A stretch of DNA of 43,592 nt. Origin: Wenzhouxiangellaceae bacterium. Lineage in GTDB: Bacteria > Pseudomonadota > Gammaproteobacteria > Xanthomonadales > Wenzhouxiangellaceae. Position 1 is the stretch's first letter. Every line of letters begins with the position of its first letter. The stretch covers positions 1-43,592 of the forward strand of contig JAGXKW010000004.1 of NCBI GenBank assembly GCA_018334995.1, in the 5' to 3' direction. The notes below the pieces were generated by a model. It made no database searches. It saw only the letters and a program-made list of their open reading frames with translations, and was not told where the DNA came from. The translations under genes and the position numbers were made by a program. Shown here one piece after another: positions 1 to 11,143 of the stretch.

Positions 1-131
1 GCACGCTTCGCGGATGTGACGATTGCCTGTGCGGTTGCCGTACCGACAATCCCCAAGGCCCCTCCCCGATTTGCTTTTTTGCCGTCGTCATGGCGGTTAG
101 TTCGCCTTGGGTTCACAAGGACACGATTCCA

Positions 132-1439
132 ATGAAATTCGATTCTCTCGGCCTTCGAGCCGAACTTCTGCGTGCGATTGATGCGCAGGGTTTTACTACG
201 CCCACCCCGGTCCAGGCAAAATCCATTCCCGTGATCCTCCAGGGTCGCGACATCATGGCAAGCGCCCAGACCGGGACCGGCAAGACGGCGGCGTTCGCGC
301 TGCCGATGCTGCATCAGCTCAGTCAGAAGCCCGCCCAGGGCAAAGCTGTGCGCGCCTTGATTCTGACCCCGACGCGCGAACTCGCCGCCCAGGTGCAGGA
401 AAACATCCGCGATCTCGGCCAGTATTTGCCGCTGAAATCAGCGGTCGTGTTCGGCGGCGTCAACATCAACCCGCAGATCACCAAACTCAAGCGCGGCGTC
501 GATCTGCTGGTCGCGACACCAGGCCGACTGATCGACCTGATGCAGCGCCAGTGCGTCGATCTCGGCCGGCTGGAATATCTGGTGCTGGACGAAGCCGACC
601 GCATGCTGGACATGGGTTTCCTGCCCGCCATCGAGCGGATTCTCAAGGCCGTGCCGGCCAAGCGTCAGACCTTGCTGTTCTCGGCGACCTTCTCGCGCGA
701 GATCACGCAGCTTTCGGGCCGGTTCCTGAACAACCCGGTTCGAGTCGAAACCGCGGCGCCGAACTCCACCGTCGACGCGATTGCGCAGGAGGCGATACAG
801 GTCGACCAGGCGCGCAAGCGCGAGCTTCTGTCATGGATGATCGGCCACCACAACTGGCGCCAGGTGCTCATCTTCACCCGCACCAAACACGGCGCCAACC
901 GGCTGGCGAAACAGCTTGGAACCGACGGTCTCCCGGCTGCCGCCATCCACGGCAACAAGAGCCAGGGTGCGCGCACCAGGGCACTGGCCGACTTCAAGGC
1001 CGGCCGCGTTCGGGCGCTGGTCGCCACCGACATCGCTGCACGCGGCCTGGATATCGAGCAGCTGCCGCACGTGGTCAACTACGAGATTCCGGAAGTACCG
1101 GAGGATTACGTGCACCGCATCGGGCGCACGGGGCGTGCCGGTCGTGACGGCCTGGCGGTCTCGCTGGTCGCCGGATCCGAACACGGCAAGTTCGAAGCCA
1201 TCCGCAAGCTGGTCGAGGTGAAAGTCCCGACCCGGGTCATCGAAGGCTTCGAACCCACCGAAGGTCTGAACCACAGCACCGGCGGCAAGCGCGGTGGCGG
1301 TGGCGGTGGTGGGGGCCGCGGCAATGGCGGTCGTGCAAAGACTGGGCGCGGCAAGAGCGCGCGTGGATCAAACAACGACGGGCGCGCACCGGCAGGAAAG
1401 CGATCGAACCGGCAGAAGCGATACCGAAAGGCGGCCTGA
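132..1439 (+). CDS. rhlE: DEAD-box ATP-dependent RNA helicase RhlE
   Basis: Cytoplasmic RNA-unwinding ATPase of the RhlE branch, expected to act in RNA turnover, ribosome assembly or cold adaptation. The motifs appear in the correct order: Q motif (GFTTPTPVQ, about residues 20-28), Walker A (AQTGTGKT), DEAD box ([12 protein letters not shown]), SAT (LFSATF), and the helicase C-terminal motifs [16 protein letters not shown] and [10 protein letters not shown]. The last 50 or so residues form a low-complexity Gly/Arg/Lys tail with a run of eight glycines, typical of an RNA-binding extension. The start at 132 (MKFDSLGL) matches how family members begin. An in-frame ATG at 90 would add 14 residues that do not look like the family. 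About 435 residues, a normal length. It is convergent with the following gene. Confidence 0.95.
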   Translation: MKFDSLGLRAELLRAIDAQGFTTPTPVQAKSIPVILQGRDIMASAQTGTGKTAAFALPMLHQLSQKPAQGKAVRALILTPTRELAAQVQENIRDLGQYLPLKSAVVFGGVNINPQITKLKRGVDLLVATPGRLIDLMQRQCVDLGRLEYLVLDEADRMLDMGFLPAIERILKAVPAKRQTLLFSATFSREITQLSGRFLNNPVRVETAAPNSTVDAIAQEAIQVDQARKRELLSWMIGHHNWRQVLIFTRTKHGANRLAKQLGTDGLPAAAIHGNKSQGARTRALADFKAGRVRALVATDIAARGLDIEQLPHVVNYEIPEVPEDYVHRIGRTGRAGRDGLAVSLVAGSEHGKFEAIRKLVEVKVPTRVIEGFEPTEGLNHSTGGKRGGGGGGGGRGNGGRAKTGRGKSARGSNNDGRAPAGKRSNRQKRYRKAA

Positions 1440-1481
1440 TCCCGGGAATCTTTCCAGGAACTTCTGAACGACCGTTCTCGA

Positions 1482-1513
1482 TCGCCCGCCATTCTTCATC
1501 GGCTCGCGGGCGA
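1482..1513. terminator. Possible bidirectional hairpin between convergent genes
   Basis: An 8-bp perfect inverted repeat (TCGCCCGC at 1482-1489 and its complement at 1506-1513) encloses a 16-base loop. It lies between the ends of rhlE and the GAF-GGDEF gene, which converge. No T-run follows on either strand, so intrinsic termination is only a possibility. The placement is the main argument. Confidence 0.3.
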
Positions 1514-1538
1514 AATCGTTCACGCCGGGAAAATGCGA

Positions 1539-2492
1539 TCAGGCCGGCCGGCAGCCACGGCTGCGGGCGGCCTTTCTGTCGGGCAATGCCGCACCGGCTT
1601 TGCGCCAGACCGCCGCGTTCGAATCCGACGGTCTGGCTACAGCCGTGCCCACCGATGCGCCAATACCGGCCTGCGCCAGCGCCGAGCGGATTCGGTTCGA
1701 AATGTCATCGGGCTCGACCGAGTCGCACTGTATGCCAAGCACAGCAAATCGATCGCTCCCGATTCGGGCGACGAAATCCGAGTTGCGCACCACGTAGCGC
1801 AACACCAGCGACGTCTTGCGCAGAAGTTCGTCCCCGGCGGAACGTCCATCCCTTGCGTTGGCTGCCGCGAGCGCGCCGAGGCCGATGACGCTGATGAAAG
1901 TGGAATCGCCCATCCGTATCGAACGGTTCTCCTCGCGGTCGAGTTTTTCTTCCCATGCGCGTCGGTTCGGCAGGTGCGTCAGGGCGTCTGTCATGGCCTC
2001 GAACCGGAAACGTTCATCACGGCGCGCCCGATCGGTGGCTTCGATCTCGCTCCTGAAGTATCCTGCGAGCATGGCCGCCAAAAGCTCGAGCAGCGGCAAT
2101 TCCGACTCATCGAGCTCGGGATGTTCCTCCGTGTCGATCGCACACAAGGTTCCGAGAAATCGCCCCTTGGCGGCACACAATGGAATCCCGATGTAGGCTT
2201 TGATTCCGAGACGCTCGCGCAGCGACGCATCGACACAGTCGCGAACGTCGGCGACGCGTGCGGCAATTCGCGGGCCTTGCTCCTGCATCATGCGAGATCC
2301 GATCGGCTCGCTCCAGCAAAATTCGTCGCCGACGGCTATTCCGTGACAGCTGTCCTCGACGTGCAGCACGACCCATCGATCCTGGCGCAACCGGTTGATC
2401 ATCCACAATCCGAAACCATACCGATTCCGGAGAAACTTCAGCACCGCCGCGGCAGCTTGTTCGAAAGTGGCAATCTCTGTATCGACCGACAT
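1539..2492 (-). CDS. GAF domain protein with degenerate GGDEF domain
   Basis: A 317-residue soluble protein. Residues 1-150 fit a GAF sensor domain (the segment around IGIPLCAAKGRFLGTLCAID is typical). Residues 160-300 align to a diguanylate cyclase domain, starting with the usual TDALTHLPNRRAW. The signature that should read GG(D/E)EF is GSDRF (245-249). The first metal-binding Asp, normally in a pattern like DLDGFK, is missing: the segment reads SVIGLGALAAAN. An RxxD motif (RNSD, 236-239) sits five residues before the signature, which is the usual place of the product-inhibition I-site. What is visible therefore suggests no cyclase activity and possible c-di-GMP binding. A Shine-Dalgarno AAGGA lies 7 bases before the ATG. 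It is divergent from the formaldehyde genes. Confidence 0.85.
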   Translation of the reverse strand: MSVDTEIATFEQAAAAVLKFLRNRYGFGLWMINRLRQDRWVVLHVEDSCHGIAVGDEFCWSEPIGSRMMQEQGPRIAARVADVRDCVDASLRERLGIKAYIGIPLCAAKGRFLGTLCAIDTEEHPELDESELPLLELLAAMLAGYFRSEIEATDRARRDERFRFEAMTDALTHLPNRRAWEEKLDREENRSIRMGDSTFISVIGLGALAAANARDGRSAGDELLRKTSLVLRYVVRNSDFVARIGSDRFAVLGIQCDSVEPDDISNRIRSALAQAGIGASVGTAVARPSDSNAAVWRKAGAALPDRKAARSRGCRPA

Positions 2493-2614
2493 GCTGGCGT
2501 CCTTGCCCCGACAGGAAAGCGGGCTCCCTTGATCTAATTACTGTATTCAATGCAATCGCAGTGCCATATCAAGAACAACCAATAGCTGGTTCATGGTTCG
2601 AACATTCCTGCGGA

Positions 2615-2644
2615 TGCACATCGGCGGGCGCAGTTCGCTATGAT
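2615..2644 (+). promoter_or_regulatory. Candidate sigma-70 promoter for frmA
   Basis: A -35 like TGCACA (2615-2620, 4 of 6 consensus bases) and a -10 TATGAT (2639-2644, 5 of 6) are separated by 18 bases. This would leave a leader of about 25 bases before the frmA start at 2676. It lies in the divergent intergenic region shared with the GAF-GGDEF gene. This is a pattern match only. I see no clear operator for an FrmR-type repressor. Confidence 0.4.
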
Positions 2645-2675
2645 TCGAGGCAGAAATCCTTCCCTGGAACGAGAC

Positions 2676-3785
2676 ATGGAGACCCGCGCAGCTGTCGCTT
2701 TCGAAGCCGGCAAACCGCTTTCAATCGAAACCGTGCAACTACAGGAACCGGGACCTGCAGAGGTGCTGGTCGAGATCAAGGCCACGGGTTTGTGTCATAC
2801 GGATGCCTATACCCTTTCTGGAAAAGACCCGGAGGGACTTTTCCCCTCGATTCTCGGCCACGAGGGTGCCGGCGTCGTGATCGAGACGGGCCGCGATGTC
2901 CGATCGCTCAAGCCGGGCGATCACGTGATCCCGCTGTATACGCCTGAATGCCGCGAATGCGAATACTGCCTGAACCCCAGGACCAATCTTTGCCAGGCGA
3001 TTCGGGAAACGCAGGGCAAGGGCGTCATGCCCGACGGTACCAGCCGTTTCTCGCTGGACGGAAAACCGCTGCACCACTACATGGGCACCTCGACGTTCGC
3101 CAACCACACGGTGCTGCCCGAAATTGCGCTGGCCAAAATCCACCCGGATGCCCCCTTCGACAAGGTCTGCTACATCGGCTGCGGCGTCACGACCGGCATC
3201 GGTGCGGTGATCTGGACCGCGAAGGTCGAGCCGGGTTCGCGCGTCGTGGTCTTCGGTCTGGGCGGCATCGGCCTGAACGTGATCCAGGGCGCCCGCATGG
3301 CCGGCGCCGAGCAGATCGTCGGGGTCGACCTGAACCCGGCCAAGCGCGAGCTGGCGGAAAAATTCGGAATGACGGACTTCGTCGACCCGAACGACGTCGA
3401 AGGGGAACTGGTGCCGTTTCTGGTCAGTCTCACCAAGGGCGGCGCGGACTACAGCTTCGAGTGCATCGGCAACGTGAACGTGATGCGCGACGCGCTGGAA
3501 TGCTGCCACAAGGGCTGGGGAACCTCGGTCATCATCGGCGTGGCCGGCGCCGGCGAGGAAATCTCCACCCGCCCCTTTCAACTCGTGACCGGCCGGAACT
3601 GGCGCGGTAGCGCGTTCGGCGGCGCCCGGGGCCGCACCGACGTGCCGAAGATCGTAGACTGGTACATGGACGGCAGGATCAACATCGACGACATGATCAC
3701 CCACACGCTGACCCTGGACGAAATCAACAGAGGCTTCGACCTGATGCACCGCGGTGAATCGATCCGGTCGGTAGTGGTTTACTGA
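2676..3785 (+). CDS. frmA: S-(hydroxymethyl)glutathione dehydrogenase / class III alcohol dehydrogenase
   Basis: Zinc- and NAD-dependent enzyme that oxidises S-hydroxymethylglutathione, the spontaneous adduct of formaldehyde and glutathione, to S-formylglutathione. Catalytic zinc ligands are visible at C40 (GLCHTD) and H62 (GHEGAG). The structural zinc cysteines are C92, C95, C98 and C106 (CRECEYC then NLC). The Rossmann motif GLGGIGLN and the class III-typical [10 protein letters not shown] segment are intact. From the ATG at 2676 the protein has 369 residues, the usual family length. The upstream in-frame codon at 2640 would only add 12 unrelated residues. The next gene, 36 bases downstream, encodes the enzyme for the following pathway step, so the two are almost certainly one operon. 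Confidence 0.96.
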   Translation: METRAAVAFEAGKPLSIETVQLQEPGPAEVLVEIKATGLCHTDAYTLSGKDPEGLFPSILGHEGAGVVIETGRDVRSLKPGDHVIPLYTPECRECEYCLNPRTNLCQAIRETQGKGVMPDGTSRFSLDGKPLHHYMGTSTFANHTVLPEIALAKIHPDAPFDKVCYIGCGVTTGIGAVIWTAKVEPGSRVVVFGLGGIGLNVIQGARMAGAEQIVGVDLNPAKRELAEKFGMTDFVDPNDVEGELVPFLVSLTKGGADYSFECIGNVNVMRDALECCHKGWGTSVIIGVAGAGEEISTRPFQLVTGRNWRGSAFGGARGRTDVPKIVDWYMDGRINIDDMITHTLTLDEINRGFDLMHRGESIRSVVVY

Positions 3786-3821
3786 CTCAACAACGAAAGG
3801 CTCTTAGGGAACGAGCAAACA

Positions 3822-4667
3822 ATGGAACTCGAAACGCGATCCGTTCATCATTGCTTCGGCGGCCGCCAGGGCTTCTACTCGCATGAATCCACGACCTGCA
3901 ACGGCCCGATGGCGTTTTCAGCCTACATTCCGCCGCACCAGGCCGGCGCGAAGCTGCCCGTGCTGTACTACCTGTCGGGGCTGACCTGCGACGAAGAAGT
4001 GTTTGCGCTCAAGGCCGGCGCGCAGCGCGTCGCCGCCGAGCTCGACCTGGCGCTGGTCGCCCCGGACACCAGTCCACGCGATACCGGCATCGACGGTGCG
4101 ACCGAAGAATGGGACTTCGGCGAAGGCGCCGGCTTTTATCTCGATGCCACCGAGCAGCCGTGGTCCGATCGATTCCGGATGTACAGCTATATCACGCACG
4201 AACTGCCGGCGCTGCTCGCGGGACATTTCCCGATCGACGTGTCACGCGCGGGTATCTTCGGCCATTCGATGGGCGGACATGGCGCGCTCACCATCGCACT
4301 GAAGAACCGCAGCATGTATCGTTCGGTTTCGGCCTTCGCGCCGATCGTGGCCCCGACACAGGTCCCCTGGGGCCGCAAGGCGCTGCCACGCTTTCTGGGC
4401 GACGACCGAAACGCCTGGAAACGCTACGACGCCTGCGAACTGGTGTTGCAGCAACCCTTCGGCAGAAAGATCCTGATCGACCAGGGGCTGAGCGACCAGT
4501 TCCTGGAAGAACAGCTGCAACCCGAGCGATTCGAGCACGCTTGCGAAAAGGCGGGCCAGGCGCTGGAGGTGCGCAGGCACCCCGGCTACGATCACGGCTA
4601 TTACTTCATTCAGACCTTCATCGAAGATCACCTGCGGCATCATGCTTGTGCCCTGCGCGACGTCTGA
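3822..4667 (+). CDS. frmB: S-formylglutathione hydrolase
   Basis: Serine hydrolase of the esterase D family, 281 residues, that cleaves S-formylglutathione to formate and glutathione, completing formaldehyde detoxification after FrmA. The nucleophile elbow GHSMGGHGA places the catalytic serine at S149. The C-terminal HPGYDHGYYFIQTFIEDH segment carries the expected catalytic histidine, and the family-typical YYLSGLTCDEE lies near residues 49-59. The gene starts 36 bases after frmA, in the same direction. The symbol fghA is also used for this protein. Confidence 0.95.
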   Translation: MELETRSVHHCFGGRQGFYSHESTTCNGPMAFSAYIPPHQAGAKLPVLYYLSGLTCDEEVFALKAGAQRVAAELDLALVAPDTSPRDTGIDGATEEWDFGEGAGFYLDATEQPWSDRFRMYSYITHELPALLAGHFPIDVSRAGIFGHSMGGHGALTIALKNRSMYRSVSAFAPIVAPTQVPWGRKALPRFLGDDRNAWKRYDACELVLQQPFGRKILIDQGLSDQFLEEQLQPERFEHACEKAGQALEVRRHPGYDHGYYFIQTFIEDHLRHHACALRDV

Positions 4668-4680
4668 TCCAAGAGACTTC

Positions 4681-5421
4681 TCAGCCGCGAAACCAGGCCA
4701 GCAGGCTTCCCATCAGCACCAGTCCAAGCGCAAACGCGCAAAAATGCAGCAGGGCCGACTGCCAGCGGTTTTGCGCCTTGATTTCGGGAATCAGATCGGA
4801 GGCCGCGATGTAGATGAAATTTCCGGCCCCGAAGAGGGCCAGCCAGGCGACCTCGAAATTGCTCGACAGCGCCCACGCGCAGACTGCGCCGGCAGGAAAG
4901 GTCAGGGCCGAGACAAAGTTCCAGAACAGTGCTGTGCGGCGCGGCCATCCACCGTGCACCAGTACCCCGAAATCTCCGAGCTCCTGCGGCACTTCATGCG
5001 CGGCCGCGGCCAGCCAGGCCATCGCTCCGGCGGTCGGTGAAATGAGAAACGTGCTCGCCACGGCAAGTCCGCCGACGAAATTGTGCAGCGCGTCACCGAT
5101 CAATATCAAGTAGGTAAACGGCCGGCGATCGCTCACGCTGGCCGAATGCGAACGATGCCAGTGCAACGACTGCTCCAGCGCCAGGAACAGCGCGAAACCG
5201 GCCAGCAGCCAGCTTCCTGCCGTCAGCGGTTCAAGTTCCCGACTCGCCTCGGGGATCATGTGGAAAAACGCGCCGCCCAGCAGCGTCCCGGCAGCCAGTG
5301 CCACCAGGGGCAACAACAGCCTTTCGAGCAGCCGTCCGGGCATGACCAGCGTCAAGGCCCCGCTCAGCGCAATCAGGCTCATCAGCAGCCCGCCCGCGAC
5401 GATCCAGCCCAGCTCGCTCAT
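4681..5421 (-). CDS. ZIP family metal transporter
   Basis: Integral inner-membrane protein of 246 residues with about eight predicted hydrophobic segments, of the ZIP (zinc/iron permease) family, which moves divalent metals into the cytoplasm. The metal-pathway signatures are in the usual places: GDALHNFVGG (109-118, with D110, H113 and N114) and HEVPQELGDFG (142-152, with H142, E143, E147 and D150). A short His-containing loop (HWHRSHS) lies before the first signature, as in many ZIPs. It converges with frmB with only 13 bases between. Its start lies 12 bases after the end of the O-methyltransferase gene, so the two are probably cotranscribed. Zinc is the likely substrate, but this is family-based. 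Confidence 0.88.
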   Translation of the reverse strand: MSELGWIVAGGLLMSLIALSGALTLVMPGRLLERLLLPLVALAAGTLLGGAFFHMIPEASRELEPLTAGSWLLAGFALFLALEQSLHWHRSHSASVSDRRPFTYLILIGDALHNFVGGLAVASTFLISPTAGAMAWLAAAAHEVPQELGDFGVLVHGGWPRRTALFWNFVSALTFPAGAVCAWALSSNFEVAWLALFGAGNFIYIAASDLIPEIKAQNRWQSALLHFCAFALGLVLMGSLLAWFRG

Positions 5422-5433
5422 CGCCCGCCTCGG

Positions 5434-6099
5434 TCAGGCGCGCTTGCGCGCGATGGTCAACCCATCCCCGATGGGCACCAGCGAAAGATCGACCCGCCGA
5501 TCTTCCTGGACATGCAGATTGAAGGCGCGGATTGCACGCGTGTCCTCGTCCTGCGCGTCTTGTTCGGCAACCTTGCCATCCCACAGGGTATTGTCGACCA
5601 GGATCAGCCCGCCGGGGCGCACGAGCGTCAGGCAGGCCTCGTAGTAAGCGACGTACCCGGGCTTGTCGGCATCGATGAAAGCCATGTCGTAATCGCCTGA
5701 CCAGCCGTCTCGAATCAGCCGGTCCAGCGTATCGTTCGCCGCGCCCAGGTGCAGGTGAATGCGATCGGCCAGGCCGGCGCGGATCCAGTAGCGCTCGGCG
5801 ATTTTCGTCCATTCCCGGCTGATGTCCAGGCACGTCGTCTCGCCCTGCTGCGGCATGGCCAGCGTGACGGCCAGGGCGCTGTAGCCGGTAAACGTACCCA
5901 CCTCCAGGTAGCGCCGCGCGGCGATCGTGCGCGCCAGGATGCCCATGAACTGACCCTGCTCCGGCGCAATCTGCATGTTGGCCTGCGGAAGCTGCCCGGT
6001 TTCCGCGCGCAACTCGGTCAGCAGAGGCGGTTCGCGCAGTGAATGCTCCAGCAGGTAATCATTAAGCGCCGGCTCCAGTCCCATGCTTCGCGTCGTCAA
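5434..6099 (-). CDS. Class I SAM-dependent O-methyltransferase (caffeoyl-CoA OMT-like)
   Basis: Cytoplasmic methyltransferase of 221 residues. The SAM-binding motif I is VGTFTGYSAL (after RRYLE), followed by LDISREW. The metal/catalytic motif is DMAFIDADKPGY, and LVDNTLWDGKV is the diagnostic family sequence. Bacterial members methylate catechol-like or other hydroxyl groups, and the physiological substrate here cannot be read from sequence. I favour a TTG start at 6099 because AGGAG sits exactly 7 bases upstream. The first ATG (6084) would place that Shine-Dalgarno 22 bases away. It probably forms a unit with the ZIP transporter gene downstream. Confidence 0.88.
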   Translation of the reverse strand: MTTRSMGLEPALNDYLLEHSLREPPLLTELRAETGQLPQANMQIAPEQGQFMGILARTIAARRYLEVGTFTGYSALAVTLAMPQQGETTCLDISREWTKIAERYWIRAGLADRIHLHLGAANDTLDRLIRDGWSGDYDMAFIDADKPGYVAYYEACLTLVRPGGLILVDNTLWDGKVAEQDAQDEDTRAIRAFNLHVQEDRRVDLSLVPIGDGLTIARKRA

Positions 6100-6197
6100 G
6101 TTCGGACTCCTGTACCCGTACTCTGACGCAGCATAGCAGGCTGTCGAAACGCGATTGCGCCGGCAGGCGCCGAGGATGCGCTAATGGGCCATGCCCA

Positions 6198-6764
6198 CTA
6201 GTTCAAGTCGCTCCATTTCCAGTACTTGCTGGCACCTACGGTCGCCTGCAGCGCGACGCCCGATTCCATCATCTGGTAGGTCCGGACATCCATGTCGATG
6301 GACTGCTTGCCCGCCGCCGATCCGCCCTTCTTGCCGGCCTGGGCGGTGGCCTCGGCCTGTCCGCTTGCTTCCCACCCGGAATCCCGAAAGCGTTCGAAAT
6401 CAGACTGATTTCGAAAAATAATGACCTCGCGGTAATCCTTCAGCCCAATGCCGAACCCTACGCCGGCCCCGCCCATCTTCATGAATGTCGTCTCGCCCGA
6501 GGCCGAGGTCAGTACGCCGTAGCCACCGCCGGTCTGAAGCAGGATCAGGTTCTGGCTGGCCGAATCGAACACGCCATAGCCGGCCGCCTCGTCGATACGC
6601 GCCTTTGCGCCCGGCTCTTCGTCGTACAGCCTGGCCAGCGTCTCGTCGCGCATCTCCAGGATCGCGGCCCGTTTCTCCGCCCCGGTGTCGCCCAGCGAGG
6701 CGCAGCCGCTCAGTGTCGCTACCGCCAGCAAAACGCCGACCATTCCAGTAATGGATCTCTGCAT
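6198..6764 (-). CDS. SYLF/YSC84-domain lipoprotein
   Basis: A 188-residue predicted lipoprotein. The signal peptide MQRSITGMVGVLLAVATLSG is followed by Cys in the lipobox LSGC. The mature part is one SYLF (YSC84) domain, recognisable by the AAGYGVF segment, the Gly-rich LLQTGGGYGVL, and GGAGVGFGIGLKDYREVIIF. Eukaryotic SYLF domains bind phosphoinositides. Bacterial copies are envelope proteins of unknown role. The ATG at 6764 has GGAG about 8 bases upstream, whereas an in-frame TTG at 6770 lies too close to it. It is followed 98 bases downstream by the O-methyltransferase gene. Confidence 0.85.
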   Translation of the reverse strand: MQRSITGMVGVLLAVATLSGCASLGDTGAEKRAAILEMRDETLARLYDEEPGAKARIDEAAGYGVFDSASQNLILLQTGGGYGVLTSASGETTFMKMGGAGVGFGIGLKDYREVIIFRNQSDFERFRDSGWEASGQAEATAQAGKKGGSAAGKQSIDMDVRTYQMMESGVALQATVGASKYWKWSDLN

Positions 6765-6833
6765 GTTCAATTCTCCGCTTCAAATGGCAGAACCAATCCT
6801 ACACTCTCGCACGTTTGTCCGGCACGCTCCGGC

Positions 6834-7448
6834 TCAGGTTTCCAACGCCATGGCTAAGCGCTCGCGGATCACCGGCAGCATCGAATTCTCGAACCAGGCA
6901 TGCCGGCAAAGCCATGCGTTGTTGCGCGGACTGGGGTGCGGCAGCGGAATCACGGGTCCCGGCGCCTCCAGCCACGAACGCGCCAGGAACGCCACGGAGC
7001 CGCGCGTCCGGCCCAGGTGCCAGCGCTGGGCGTGCCTGCCGATCAAAAGCACAAGCCGAACCGCGTTCATGTGTTGCAGAAAGGCCTCGCGCCACATCGG
7101 CGCACACTCCGGGCGCGGCGCGCGGTCGCCTCGCGTTCCGCGTCCGGGATAGCAAAAACCCATGGGCAAAATGGCGACCTGCTCGGGATCGTAAAAAACC
7201 GCCTCGTCGATGTCGAGCCAGTCCCGCAAACGTCTGCCGCTGGGATCCTGGAATGGGATTCCCGATCGATGGGCGATCCGCCCCGGAGCCTGGCTGGCAA
7301 TCAGGATGCGCGCCCGTGAATGCGCCTGAAAGATCGGCCTTGCTCCCAACGGCAGCAGCGGCTCGCAGACTCGGCAGGCACGCGCATCGTGCATCAGCCG
7401 GTCGAAATCGAACTGAAAGGCCTCAGGCACTGAGTCTCCAACGGCCAT
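6834..7448 (-). CDS. Uracil-DNA glycosylase family protein
   Basis: A 204-residue cytoplasmic protein of the uracil-DNA glycosylase superfamily. Motif A is SQAPGRIAHRSGIPFQDPSG (the water-activating/phosphate loop) and the C-terminal motif is PLPHPSPRNNAW, which forms the DNA-intercalating loop in relatives. The N-terminal cysteine pair (CRVC) resembles that of the iron-sulfur families 4 and 5. I do not see a complete set of four cluster cysteines, so a cofactor should not be assumed. Substrate and biological role are unproven. The gene starts with ATG and is followed after about 70 bases by the SYLF lipoprotein gene. Confidence 0.8.
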   Translation of the reverse strand: MAVGDSVPEAFQFDFDRLMHDARACRVCEPLLPLGARPIFQAHSRARILIASQAPGRIAHRSGIPFQDPSGRRLRDWLDIDEAVFYDPEQVAILPMGFCYPGRGTRGDRAPRPECAPMWREAFLQHMNAVRLVLLIGRHAQRWHLGRTRGSVAFLARSWLEAPGPVIPLPHPSPRNNAWLCRHAWFENSMLPVIRERLAMALET

Positions 7449-7495
7449 GCACCCCGGCCACAGACAACCGCTTCTTTGTGATCTCCCATAAGAAA

Positions 7496-7519
7496 CGGCG
7501 GCGCCCTCGGGCGCCGCCG
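7496..7519 (-). terminator. Intrinsic terminator of katG
   Basis: A perfect 11-bp GC-rich inverted repeat (arms 7496-7506 and 7509-7519, with two bases between, so about 10 bp stem and 4-base loop in practice). It is followed on the minus strand by TTTCTT. It lies about 40 bases after the katG stop, exactly where a rho-independent terminator for that gene would be. This is the clearest terminator in the window. Confidence 0.85.
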
Positions 7520-7560
7520 CGGTTCATGTTGACCGACCGCGTCGGCCGGCCGTAATGCAT

Positions 7561-9825
<2,265 letters not shown>

Positions 9826-10010
9826 TCATAATTAGATCGCATATTTGCCGCCATTTCAATCGAAATTTCCTATGGGGCTGATTGAAGAATCGCATTCATG
9901 GCAATCGCGTTTCGAGTGGGATTGTACCGGCCCGGAGACAGTCGAAGCCGACGCCGAGATTCAAGGTGCCCGCCGCCCCCGCCACGGCGATGCCCGATGA
10001 TGCGGAGATC

Positions 10011-10916
10011 CTACAATCCGCGTGCCCATTCCGGCCGCAGCGGCGCGTGGCCGGGACAGTCGATCGCGTGGTCGAGCTGGTCGAGCATCCGAGCCTTGTC
10101 AGTGTTCAACATGCCCTTGAGCGCCAGCCAGTTGGAGGCGTGGTCGGACCGAAACACGGTATCCTCGAGCTCCAGCGCGCCGATGAAGCGGCGCATCTCG
10201 CGGAACAGGCCGGTCCGGTCCAGCGGTTCGAACTCCGGAAATCCCGACCGGATACGCTGCTCGCCCTGCGGAAAGCTGACCACCAGCGTGGCCAGATACT
10301 CCGGCTGCGTAGCGTTGGCCAGGCGCGCCGAGTGGTCGGCGTGCCGATCCGTGTACGCTGCGCCGCCCAGGCCGTTGAGGACCATCACCGATCGCATGAT
10401 GCCGGCTTCGCCCAGCTTGTCCAGCGCCGCCCGCGTCGACTCGAAGGTCTCGCCCTTGTTGATCCGCTCGAGAACCGTATCGTCGCCCGACTCCGCGCCC
10501 AGATAGGCCATGCACAGGCCGGCCTCGCGCAGTTCGGCGAGCTCGTCGACCGACTTGCGGCGGAGATTGCGCGCCAGGCAGTAGCTGGACACCCGTTCGA
10601 CCGACGGCATGGATTGGACGACGGCCTCGAGAATGCGCATCAGCCGATGCGTGGGAAGCACCAGCGCATCGCCGTCGGCCAGAAATACGCGGCGAACGTC
10701 ATCGCCAAACGTCTCGCCCGAGCGCCGAATCATCTCCAGGACTTCCTCTTCGCTGCGCGCCCGAAACCTCTTCTGCGGCGCGGTGTACATCTCGCAGAAC
10801 GTGCACTTGTTCCAGGAACAGCCGTCGGTCACCGGCAGGATCAGCGAACTCGCCTCGCTGGGCGGGCGAAACACGGGCTCGACATATCGGATCGGATGAC
10901 TGGGTTGTGCGGGCAT
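10011..10916 (-). CDS. Radical SAM protein of unknown substrate
   Basis: A 301-residue protein with the N-terminal cluster motif DGCSWNKCTFCEMY. The three cysteines are spaced CX4CX2C, one residue longer than the canonical CX3CX2C but seen in this subgroup. They would bind a 4Fe-4S cluster that cleaves S-adenosylmethionine. Further family features are the LADGDAL segment after strand 2 and YLGAESGDDTVLERINKGE, which matches the Elp3/MiaB-type radical SAM barrel. No extra iron-sulfur or B12 domain is visible. The reaction is unknown. The adjacent divergent gene encodes a thiamine-binding-fold protein, but no link can be read from sequence. Confidence 0.85.
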   Translation of the reverse strand: MPAQPSHPIRYVEPVFRPPSEASSLILPVTDGCSWNKCTFCEMYTAPQKRFRARSEEEVLEMIRRSGETFGDDVRRVFLADGDALVLPTHRLMRILEAVVQSMPSVERVSSYCLARNLRRKSVDELAELREAGLCMAYLGAESGDDTVLERINKGETFESTRAALDKLGEAGIMRSVMVLNGLGGAAYTDRHADHSARLANATQPEYLATLVVSFPQGEQRIRSGFPEFEPLDRTGLFREMRRFIGALELEDTVFRSDHASNWLALKGMLNTDKARMLDQLDHAIDCPGHAPLRPEWARGL

Positions 10917-11143
10917 GACTGTCGACCTCCGGGGCGAACGCGCCCGATTCTATCTCCCGTGGCACGGGCTCGCGCATATTGATTATGGGCGCCACCGCCA
11001 TGCCGGGGTGTTCTCATTCCGGCCACGGAGGCGTGTCGATCGGCGAAAAACAGCGCCATCACGGCAGGCCGGTCAAGCTGTCGGCAGGGGAAGCGCGCGC
11101 TCGCGGAGTTGACGCCGCAACGCGCATGACTTAGGGTCGATCC

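Noticed and set aside
1-131. A gene fragment or promoter at the left edge
   Set aside because: No frame with recognisable protein content and no convincing promoter hexamers; it is simply the region upstream of rhlE.
11130-11136. TTGACG-17-TAGGGT as a sigma-70 promoter of the DUF77 gene
   Set aside because: The -10 matches at only 3 of 6 positions and lies 8 bases from the ATG. The AGGG is better explained as the ribosome binding site.
10917-11143. Small genes between the radical SAM and DUF77 genes (plus-strand 65 codons, minus-strand 142 codons)
   Set aside because: Composition resembles out-of-frame GC-rich DNA, with no ribosome site and no domain. The stretch more likely holds divergent promoters.
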